From Monomorium pharaonis (taxonomy: Eukaryota; Arthropoda; Insecta; Hymenoptera; Formicidae), in the NCBI RefSeq assembly GCF_013373865.1, contig NC_050473.1, positions 14,206,783 to 14,270,782 on the forward strand: 64,000 nucleotides of DNA. Direction: 5' to 3'. The notes beneath the pieces are model-generated. The model worked only from the letters and a program-made list of their open reading frames with translations. It did not search any database and was not told where the DNA came from. Below, piece by piece: positions 13,373 through 23,076 of this stretch (positions within the stretch are counted from its first letter, which is position 1; each line of letters begins with the position of its first letter). The translations under genes and the position numbers were made by a program.

Positions 13373-15643
13373 TACATATTTATATATTTAATTATATACA
13401 GTATTTTCTGTAATTTAATTGTTTAAAATATTGCAAAATATAAAAAAAAGTTGTTAATTTCGAAGGAGCAAATATCGTAATAGACAGTATTATGCTTTTA
13501 TTATTTTACGAGATTATCTAAATATGATTTTTATGTGTTTAAATTGTTTTATTTATAAACTATACAAAAATATACACCCTATCTAAAAAAATATTGATGC
13601 TCTCCAAATGATTGAGTTACAAGAAATATTCTGTATATAAACTTCTTTTATCAGGATTTTATTTACATTTTAGTTTAACCAATTTTAAATAAAAATAACG
13701 TCCTTTCCGTATTATACGACAAATAAATGAGCAAACTAACTCTTATATTCGCGACGTTGAGATATCGATATCATTATCAATGTCATACTATTTTACGTAA
13801 AAACAGTCTCACATAACAACTAATGGTCGTCATATTTGAACAAATATTCTCAAGGTTCTCTATGAACCGTGGATTTTTCCTTTGTTTCACGAACGGCTAC
13901 ACCGTTACAACGGTGGCTGTTATCGCTAAGTTGGCGGATCGCGCCGCGGTATCGACTACGCGATTTATTTTGCGAGCGGTAATGCACCGTACACGACATC
14001 GTATAAAACTATATTCTTCCTGTCGCATCGACGTGCGAGCGGGCGGAAGTCTCGTCGGAAAGCAGCCTCTTTCGAGAATATTGGAACTGCAAAGCCGCTT
14101 AACTGGACAATCTGTCGTAAATATCCAGCAAACGCTCGGCTTACCGGTATAAATATATAATGCGGACTCTCCTATATACACATGCATCCCGCATAGACCC
14201 CGACCGACCGGTGTCGGACAACACTGTTTTCGAAAAAGTATATCATCGCACCCGCTTCTCCCTGCGAAAGGTGAAGAAAAAAACATGCGAAACATATTGG
14301 TACCGCATGTACAGAGAATTTTCTCATAAAATTTACCCTGAAAATCGTGGTAGTCGTAGGAAATTGAATTTCGAAGAATTTTATGTGAGTTCTCTGATTC
14401 ATTAATATCGATTATATATTTTAGCACAGTATGAATATAAAATACGTTTGATTACTTTTGTTAAACTGTACAGTGAAATTTCAATAATTTTAAATATATT
14501 AAATAGTTATAATTCTTCATTTTTTTAATAAATGCTAGGTAGCAATAAATATGTATAATAGATAATCTTATATAAATTTTATGATGCATGTGATATTTTC
14601 AAACAAAAAATTCTCTCCGTGTATACTTGTATGAGCAAAGTCTATAAACAGTTTTTACACAAGATGGACAACGTTTACAAGGAAAGTCTCCAACTCGGAA
14701 ATTCAAACACTTGTGAAACTTTGGCAATACATGACGCCTGATATGTAATAATTTTTTTATTGTCGAATTTGCCCTGAAATTTCCGCTTTGTGTTTCGCAT
14801 AATATTATAAAATAAACGAAACAGATGGTGGATATGTTGCAAATCCAAACAAAGTGTGACTTTATCAGGATAAAATCGAACGAAAGCAAGTTCTCTCACG
14901 AAATGACAGTCGTATCCAACAATGAATTTAACTTAAATCGTTCATTACATTCAGACGGGCAGACCCTGTCGCGTGATTGCTCTTACCATTGCCACGAATA
15001 TACCGCGGTCAAATTTACAAGCGCGCTTCTGCCCGTGTTGCGGTGGCGAACGAGCGTGTAACGCACCCCCTTGTCGTTCATAATACCAGTGTATACGATT
15101 CCCAGTGATTCATTCACTACAATCCATGGGGCATCGCCGAACGTTAATCGTGTTCAATTTAATCCCTTTGCGACACCGAGTCCTCGTATCTCTCGTCATC
15201 GCGCACATATGAAAAACAGAATCGCAAGTTGGATCATTAATAAGGCTTGGAGAAAAAGAATCGTTTTATCACTGTGGAATTTGATATTTGATATTTGCTT
15301 ACTCAGACGCAAAAATACATCCAGGTTAAATTAAAAATTAATCATACCGTAATATCAACTTTGTTTTATAATATGATTTACAGAATGTTTGTGACACGGT
15401 TATATTTAAGCTTGCAAAGTCTACCGTCTGTTGGCGAATTGAGAAAGTTGTTGACGTCGAAAAAAGAGATTATTATTTTAGCCGACTGAGAGATAATGTG
15501 AACTTTTAAAATATCTAGAAAAAAAACTTTTAGATACTATGTTTTTAAAATTCCTTCTACATTTCACGTACTAAAAAAAAAGTTTAGTAACAATAAACAA
15601 TTTTTGATAATATAATTTTAATAAACGTATAAATAAAATAATT

Positions 15644-15765
15644 AATTATTTAGTAATTAAAATAAAAAAACTAACCTATTAAGTTATTAATATAACATAA
15701 TATTAATAATCAAACAGTTATTAAATAACTTGTTATATTAATCGTTTAATCGGAATTAATTTATC
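15644..15765. repeat. Dispersed AT-rich repeat, copy 1
   Basis: The order of short blocks here (aattatttagtaatta, taacctatt, attaatata, ttgttatatt, tttaatcggaatta) recurs in the same order and spacing near 52562-52670. The two stretches look like diverged copies of one small repeat family. Confidence 0.55.
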
Positions 15766-16055
15766 AATGCTTAGCTATTATTTAAACTTGATTATTATTG
15801 CAAAATCCTTTTTTTAGTACACATTATGTTCAATTCAATATTATGATCATTTCACATATGCGTCACAATGTTAATGCAAAGTATATCAAAATAAATATAT
15901 CAAAAAAGAAACAGAGAGAAAGAGAAAAAAAGAAAAAGAAAAACAACTTTATTTTCACAAATATACTAAAACTGACAAATTTTATAGAGATTAAAAATTT
16001 TTCTTTACGATATATTAAAATTAAAAATTTTTCGAGTGTCATTCTGATTACGGCC

Positions 16056-16555
16056 NNNNNNNNNNNNNNNNNNNNNNNNNNNNNNNNNNNNNNNNNNNNN
16101 NNNNNNNNNNNNNNNNNNNNNNNNNNNNNNNNNNNNNNNNNNNNNNNNNNNNNNNNNNNNNNNNNNNNNNNNNNNNNNNNNNNNNNNNNNNNNNNNNNNN
16201 NNNNNNNNNNNNNNNNNNNNNNNNNNNNNNNNNNNNNNNNNNNNNNNNNNNNNNNNNNNNNNNNNNNNNNNNNNNNNNNNNNNNNNNNNNNNNNNNNNNN
16301 NNNNNNNNNNNNNNNNNNNNNNNNNNNNNNNNNNNNNNNNNNNNNNNNNNNNNNNNNNNNNNNNNNNNNNNNNNNNNNNNNNNNNNNNNNNNNNNNNNNN
16401 NNNNNNNNNNNNNNNNNNNNNNNNNNNNNNNNNNNNNNNNNNNNNNNNNNNNNNNNNNNNNNNNNNNNNNNNNNNNNNNNNNNNNNNNNNNNNNNNNNNN
16501 NNNNNNNNNNNNNNNNNNNNNNNNNNNNNNNNNNNNNNNNNNNNNNNNNNNNNNN
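16056..16555. other. Assembly gap, 500 N
   Basis: The run is exactly 500 N, the same length as the gap at 57315, so it is almost certainly a placeholder of unknown true size. It removes the 5' part of the ZMYND10 gene. Confidence 0.99.
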
Positions 16556-16567
16556 TCTGTACCTTAG

Positions 16568-17158
16568 TTGCAAAGGCATTTGCATGAAGATATACTTGAT
16601 CAAGTTCCTCCATTGATAGAACTTAAGAGATGGCTATCTTATTTAAATATGTCACCGTCGATGCCAGCCTCAAATTCGACCTGTCCGATTCATATCGAAG
16701 TTATACCACAGGTATGTCGTTTTTTCTCTTATTTCTTCGTTGATTATAAATTATTACAACATTAAATATGCTAAATACAGATAAAGTCGAGTATTTTGGA
16801 AAAATATCATAAAAAGTGGAAGAAACTAGCTCAACATCAGTCCAAGTACTTATTTACAACAGATGCAAGTTTTATTAAGGACGCTGCACAAATTCTGAGC
16901 GATGTCTACAATTTGGAGAAGTTAGATCGCATAGAAGCGAAAAAGTGTTTGGTATGTCAAGAGTTGTCTAAAAAACGATGCTCCAGATGCAAAGATGCTT
17001 GGTATTGCAGCAGGTACATAGATAATATTTCGAATTTACCAAGTTATGCTAGATGCATTCAAAACATTGATAATTCTTTCTCTTACAGAGAGTGTCAGGT
17101 GAAAGATTGGGAAAATCATAAGAACATTTGCGATACGTTAACAAAAACTAAACAGTGA
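16568..17158 (+). CDS. ZMYND10: ZMYND10 (BLU), dynein assembly factor, C-terminal part
   Basis: Three exons are visible: 16568-16711, 16781-17013 and 17089-17158 (stop TGA). All junctions are GT-AG and in phase. The protein fragment, about 148 residues, has the helical stretch HLHEDILDQVPPL followed by a C-terminal MYND zinc finger: CLVC, CSRC, WYCSREC, then H and C in HKNIC, which gives the eight zinc ligands. This matches the end of ZMYND10, including the KYHKKWKKLAQHQ segment before the finger. ZMYND10 is a cytoplasmic factor needed to pre-assemble axonemal dynein arms. It is about 440 residues in humans, so roughly the first 290 residues are missing. They should lie in or beyond the adjacent gap, since the sequence just before the gap is AT-rich and not coding. 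The gene is convergent with RpS12, about 300 bp away. Confidence 0.94.
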
Positions 17159-17446
17159 TAACAGATGCTTAAATTAAGAATATTAATATGAGTAAGAATA
17201 CAAATATAATTCATCAATGTAATATATATCTTCCTATCTTTCATCTTTTGTCTCTTTTAAGTTACAATAAAATATACATGGACACAAAAATTGCAACGCT
17301 TTCTACAATAAGGATATTTTGTTGCAAATTTTCAAAATTTATTGGAAAAAGAGGAATTGCGATTTTTATATCCATATATATACTTTTACGAAAATTCTAA
17401 GAGATTCAGGAACAAATATAGCATATTTTGTAATTATGTCAAATAT

Positions 17447-17452
17447 TTTATT
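17447..17452 (-). promoter_or_regulatory. Poly(A) signal of RpS12
   Basis: The reverse complement reads aataaa only eight bases past the RpS12 stop codon. The 3' UTR is therefore probably just a few tens of bases long, as is common for ribosomal protein genes. Confidence 0.7.
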
Positions 17453-17460
17453 AAAAGATG

Positions 17461-18112
17461 TTAATGTACAGCGCTTTGTTTAAGATATTCCATCAAAACA
17501 TCCTTAGCAGGTGTATCTTCACCAAAATCCTAAGAAAAAAGAATTTTTTATGCAATAACAGAATGACAACAATAGAGAAGAGGAAACATTGACAAAATCA
17601 TATCAGTAAGGCACAATTACAGCATGGTTTGTTTATTATATGGGTTCTACTCAGTAGAGGGAGCCTAAATATCATCATGTGTTTTATAATTATTTTATTA
17701 ATTTATTCTTTATTAAATTTCATAACTACTATCAGTTTTTCACAAAAAAGAGAAACAAAAGTTTTAACATTTTAATATAGCCTACCTTTATGACGACGCA
17801 CGAGCAGCCAACCACTTTGCGTGCTTTGCCTGCGCTGTCAATTTTACACAAGCCAGCCCATTCACCTAACTTTTTGTTATTGTCTACTTTTATCAGTGGA
17901 ATTTGATGTTCATTGCATAATGCTTGGACCAATTTCTTATACATCGGTTCATCACAATTATCTGCCAGGATACATAGCATGGCTTGTCTCCTGTAATATA
18001 AAAAACCCATTTTATTAGTAAAAATCATTACATTTAATATTACTTCTGGTACAATATTTATTATTTAGAGTGGAAAGATGTAGTAAAACATAATTTACTC
18101 CAAAAGAAATGT

Positions 18113-18157
<45 letters not shown>

Positions 18158-18563
18158 CATACATACATACATCTAATATTTGTTTATTATTTTTCACATG
18201 TCTGTATCTTACTTGTCTAAAGCTTTAGCAGCCTCATGGAGTCCATGCACAACACCATCGTGAATAAGAGAATTCTTTAGAACCTCCTGCAGTGCAGTGT
18301 TAACGTCCATATTACCACCCGCTGCTATCGCGGATGGCACATCGTCACTGTAAGGAAATTAACAAATAATTGTATTGCAATCAAGAAAATTTAACTAATT
18401 ATTATATTAGATACATTTCAAATTTTTTTTGCTTGTTACAAAACGTTCTTTACATTCAGCAACTCCGTACATTCATGATTTTGTTAATCTATTCAAGAAA
18501 GAATTCATGACAAAAGAGAAACATGTCAAAAGCATCTAATACTCACTTTTCCACGTCGGACAT
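17461..18563 (-). CDS. RpS12: 40S ribosomal protein S12 (eS12)
   Basis: Coding exons in transcript order: 18563-18547, 18347-18213, 17990-17786 and 17529-17461. They give 141 residues with consistent phases. Conserved eS12 segments include NMDVNTALQEVLK, CDEPMYKKLVQALC, IPLIKVDNNKKLGEWAGLCK and KVVGCSCVVIK. The protein is a component of the small ribosomal subunit. The short first coding exon (ATGTCCGACGTGGAAAA) follows a spliced 5' UTR: a leader piece at 18582-18564 and an upstream exon ending at 18718. That upstream exon starts in a pyrimidine-rich tract of the TOP type. The second coding intron carries a (CA)n run. The last intron carries a box C/D snoRNA. Length and architecture fit insect RpS12. 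Confidence 0.98.
17600..17682 (-). ncRNA. SNORD100: Box C/D snoRNA in the last RpS12 intron, SNORD100-like
   Basis: On the minus strand the intron holds a C box (ATGATGA, 17678-17672), a D' box (CTGA, 17654-17651) and a D box (CTGA, 17606-17603), 76 nt from C to D. The bases just before the D' box read AGGCTCCCTCTA. They are complementary over 11 nt to the conserved 18S rRNA segment AGAGGGAGCCT. By the fifth-nucleotide rule the target is a G in that segment. I recall that vertebrate SNORD100 lies in an RPS12 intron and guides methylation of 18S G436, which is this site. Host gene, boxes and guide all agree. The terminal stem looks weak, so the exact ends are approximate. Confidence 0.82.
18116..18172. 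repeat. (CA)n, (TA)n and (CATA)n microsatellite in an RpS12 intron
   Basis: About 17 CA units are followed by TA and then ACAT-type units, inside the intron between the second and third coding exons of RpS12. Confidence 0.95.
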
Positions 18564-18734
18564 ATTCGAGCGAGCTGAAGAGCTGGAAATAAATACGGGA
18601 CATTAATATTTTCGCTCTAGGAAGCGCATCTCAACGCTTTCATGGACAAGATACATAACGATCTTAAAGTAATAAACGGATTATAATCACGCCAATATTC
18701 AGCGTGACTTTACTTACCTTTCTTGCGGGTCGAA

Positions 18735-18749
18735 GAGAGCAAAAGAGAG
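18735..18749 (-). promoter_or_regulatory. TOP-type start region of RpS12 (5' UTR exon about 18749-18718)
   Basis: On the minus strand the leader reads ctctcttttgctctcttcg, a pyrimidine-rich tract typical of the 5' end of ribosomal protein mRNAs (TOP motif, translational control by TOR). The leader exon ends with aag|gtaagt at 18718 and splices to 18582. The exact first base is inferred. Confidence 0.6.
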
Positions 18750-18764
18750 GTTATCTTCGTTTGG

Positions 18765-19978
18765 ACATGCGCTAGTTTGATCACCAGCGACGCCACGCGC
18801 ATTTTTGATCGACGCTGGCAATTGACATAGAAGGACATCTATGAGAGCCGAAATAGCATTATTATCGAAGACCGGTAATGCGTGTGGTATTCTGTGTCGA
18901 TAATTAAGATCACGTCCAAGGATTACGCGAATATTTTCGCGAGCGTAATAAACCGAATTACGTCCATAATATCGTACAATTACAATGTTTTGATTTAATG
19001 CAACTTAAGATTATTTCAATGTTTATACGGTACGTTTTCTCGCGACTATGTAATCTTAAGTATAATTGTAACATAGATATATATAATAGAAAGAAAATGT
19101 CGAACTGAGATTTTATGCGCCAGGTGACATTTGACGTTTTTTTAACAGTTGAATAGCGAATAGCGCTAATAGCGATGTTGTGACGGTTTTATTTTCTTGA
19201 TTGGTTTACATAACGGAGAAATATTTCTTTTTTTCTACATATTTATTAGATAGAAAGTCGTGTTTACAAAATATACATTGCGAGTATGAGGACTGATCTC
19301 AGCGATTTTGATTAACTTAAAACAATCGGCCGATTAAATTTATCGCTAATTACAAAACTTGAAACTTGTGCCTAACCTATTTTTTAAAATTAATTGTATT
19401 ACTTAATACTTAAGTGTATCATTAATTAAAAGTATTATATCTTAAATAAATATTATGCAGAAAACGCATGAGGAAAACAAAATAATACGATCGGTTTTAA
19501 GTTTTGCTGTTGACAATCTATAAATTTAATCGGCTAATTTTTTAAAATTGGAATTGGTGAGATCGGTCCTGATTCTATTAACGAGCTAGATCAATTGTTA
19601 TAGTAGATTATAGTAGATTGTATTGCTTTGAATACAAGACTGATATATTTACAAGCTTCCGCCTTGGAGCGCGATTGTGAAGTGAAGGAATCCCCAGTGA
19701 TTGCAACACTAAATGTTTAAAATATTTCGCGTTCTATGTATGTAAATTTTCAATATTATCGTCATGTACAGTTCTTTCTTAAGATGTGTCGATTAACAAT
19801 GAAAACTAAAGCTAATGTTTCTTTTTAACGTTTTAAGATATGAAGAAATGATTATGTATGATGTAAAACCGCAATGTATGATGATAAAATGGACAAGAAG
19901 GAAAAGGAATCGAAAGAGCGCGAACGTCCACTGAAGTTTACATCAGCCTCGCATGCCTAAAAGAAGTTGAAAGTAATG
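18765..19978. other. Spacer between the RpS12 promoter and the ETS gene 3' end
   Basis: I see no gene here. The part next to RpS12 should contain its promoter, and the part next to 19979 the ETS 3' UTR. A 96-codon open frame without Met (18717-19004, minus strand) overlaps the RpS12 leader. It is treated as probably accidental and listed under findings. Confidence 0.5.
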
Positions 19979-22900
19979 TTATGTCGATGGTGAATATCGA
20001 TATTGCCAATAATGCGGCGGTGGCAGCGGTGGTGGCGGCTGTTGTTGACTATTAGAAGAGGATGTTTCCGATTGCAAGGAGGATGGTATAGAGTGCTGGG
20101 TAGCTCCAACTGGATATAAACGATGAGTACGAGGAGCCTGATGATGAGGATGGCAGTTCGCATTTGTTGTCATGCGCGACGACGTTGACGCTTCCAACAT
20201 AATGCCAGCTTGTGACTGACAAGCCATTCTCAAACCATGGAAATCGAACTTGTAAACATAACGTTTACCATGAACTTTTGTCATTATGTTCTTGTCATAG
20301 TAATATCTGCAAAATAACATTGTTCTTTTTTAACATAGTGCTGTGTATTATGTCGTTTCAGAGCATTTAAATCTACAATCTACAAGGATCTTGAGAATGA
20401 GCTGATAAAAATAAGCTGATAAATATACAGGGTGTCCCAACGCACGTGAACCATTACTCATAAAAAGGTAAAAGGGATCGAGATGTACATAAAAATCCAA
20501 TATTGTCCAATAGTATCCATTTATACAATTACCTCAATGCACGTGACAGCTTGTCGTAATTCATGTTAGGCTTGCTCTTGCGCTCGCCCCAACGGCGCGC
20601 GACTTCGTCCGGATCGGTGAGCTTGAATTCTCCGTTCGAGCCCTCCCACGCGATGCAGGACGAGTTGGACGAATCCGAGAGCAGCTCCAGCAGGAATTGC
20701 CAGAGCTGAACCTGTCCGCCTCCGACCGCCCCCGAGCCGCCGGCTCCAGCCGTTGATCCAATCAGCGAGCAAGTGCGTTGTAGGAGGCTGAACCTTTCTG
20801 CGAGCAGAAAACGGTACGCATGCACGCAAAATCCCGTTCTCAAGATCAAGTCGTTTGGACCGTGAGAGACAGAGAGACGAGAGCGATGAATCGTCGACTT
20901 TCTCCAGTCTTGTCTATTCTCGCTCTGCTTGACACGGTTTTTTATTCCTTCGCCCTTATCTCCATATCATCTAAGTAAATTTTTCGTCACATTTACAAGA
21001 TCCGTCACAAAACGACGATTATTGATTCGGATTCCATCGCGAGAGTATACGAAATGCCGAGCAATTATTCTAATATGCTCTTTATTGAAGTTGTGTTATA
21101 TATATTCTATTTTTTACATTGTCAAGAGATAATTGTATTCATAAATATAACGTAAATCGTTTTTCCGCATTTGTTGCAACATTATGTATAAGTCCACGAG
21201 CGAGATAAGGATAATATGCGCATGATTTTCAATATTTCAATTTCAATTGCTTCATTTTTTCTGAATTTACCGTTGTAGAGGATCGCAGCGGCCGAAGGGT
21301 GTAATCTGGTATCCTGCTGAAGATGTAGAGGATGCGTCTGAATTCTCCACATTACGCGCCGAATTTAATATTTTGGCCTAATCTTGTGCCATATAAACGG
21401 CGCTTTCGAAAACTGATAAACGATAAGCCCATCGTCTCCGGAATTACGCGCATTGAGAATTCGTTTTCTTGCTTTTTCAACAGACTCTACGGTCGTCTTG
21501 CAATTTTAAGGTTTATTACGATCTTACATTTTTTTTATTTGAAAGAGAAGTAGCATGTATTGCTATTTCCATGTATGATTAGCAGAATAATAATCAATGT
21601 TAGTTTTACAGGAATTTATGCTGAATAATCATAGTACAAATAATCATTGAGAACGAATTACAAAGTAATGAATATATATCAGGGAATATCAATTAAGATT
21701 CATTTCACTGATCTCGATGCCATTCTACACACTTCGGATTAGTACACACGCGCACGAAAATAAGCAATATCAATCATCAATGGAAGGTAGACGCATTTGG
21801 AATAAAACTCTGCCAGTCAGTGGACACAGAGCGACTGAGCGACCTTTGCCCCTGGTTATTTCAGCCCTTTGCGCCCCCACTCTTGGTAAGAACGGAATAC
21901 CTTTACACCACCCCCTCTTCTGACGTACTGCGCTTAGAGTACTTACCGAGTGTCTCTTTTGCTCTTATTGTCTCTTTCAGAATTTACGCAATAGATCTCG
22001 AGATTTTGAGCAAGATCGTTAAAGCCATATAAATTTATTTGACATTTTTTTCCTTATAAGTGGATTTTTCAATCTCTTGGTTTGGAGTGATCGTTTTTTT
22101 TTAGAACGCATTTCTGTAAAAATTTTATACTCATCATTATTCATACTATTTAATATTATTTCACTTGTCTTATGTATAGATGTAAACTAAAAGCATACAA
22201 TTGCTCGTCCCTCTTTTCGTTCAATATGGAATATCACAGAAAATATTTTTAAATTCTTTTGTACACTTTTATGAAAATAATCTATCATAGAACTATCGAT
22301 TGAAGTGATTACTTGTTGTAAGCTGTGCTTATGTTACAGTTGTATATATTATATTATAAGACACTTTAATAGAAATTCTCGTATCAAATATTTTTCCATA
22401 TTAATTGAGTTAAAATTGGAATATTTAGATTTTTCAGTCTCTATAACATTTGTAATGACGTATAAAAAGTTTACATACTATCTAATATAATAGATGCATG
22501 TATCTAATTGTGATACGCAAAAGAAAGAAAAAAAGAGAGAATGTATAAAATCTTATTTTATTATTCAAGCGTCTATGTTAAAGATGACACAAAGTACTCA
22601 AAGGCTGACGTGGATTCATTCGAGGATGCACATATTATACACGTACGCATATACGTATAAATACAAAGTGCATGCCGTAAGTGCGAAACGAGCGTAAATG
22701 CGGCGAGAAGGTTTTAAGCGATGTGTGACGGAGGTGTGACGCGTAAAATTATCCCGTATACATTCAAGATCCAGAGAACGCTTGCCGCTCATCACGAAAA
22801 CAATATAGTCGCGCCCCGCGGCGAGCTTACCATCCCCGAGCCTGTTAGATCCTGCCCCTGGAGGAGAGCAGAAAGAGGGGTAAAAGCGGTCGCGCGCGGC

Positions 22901-23029
22901 AAGCTCGTAACCCCTCGTGGCACCACCTTTCCGCTGCCCTAAACACTCGATGGTTTATTCATGAGGACTCTCTCACCGCGATAACACTGATTCGTTTAAT
23001 AAACGGCTGCTGCCGGGGCGAGATGGGCC

Positions 23030-23076
<47 letters not shown>

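Larger units (their letters stand above)
2969..16055. other. 13-kb intergenic stretch without a supported gene
   Basis: I looked for exons on both strands and found only short open frames without family motifs, good splice context or consistent codon character. Landmarks are a possible poly(A) signal (aataaa) near 3410 that could serve the dynein gene, GC-richer islands near 4.2-5.9, 6.8-7.1, 8.3-9.0 and 10.0-10.4 kb, a (TA)n tract at about 13336-13369, and an AT-rich dispersed repeat at about 15644-15765. The stretch may hold regulatory DNA or exons too divergent to see. Confidence 0.6.

Noticed and set aside
13897..14427. Minus-strand frame of 176 codons
   Set aside because: Long, but without recognisable domain, signal peptide or membrane pattern, and the plus strand is equally open. 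Kept out for lack of support.
14599..14889. Cys- and His-containing frame that might be a zinc finger
   Set aside because: The spacing of Cys and His (CKRCPSC, CSYKY) does not fit a C2H2 or lola-type finger.
15798..16616. Open frames crossing the first gap on both strands
   Set aside because: Most codons are N; the flanks are AT-rich low-complexity sequence on the left and ZMYND10 on the right.
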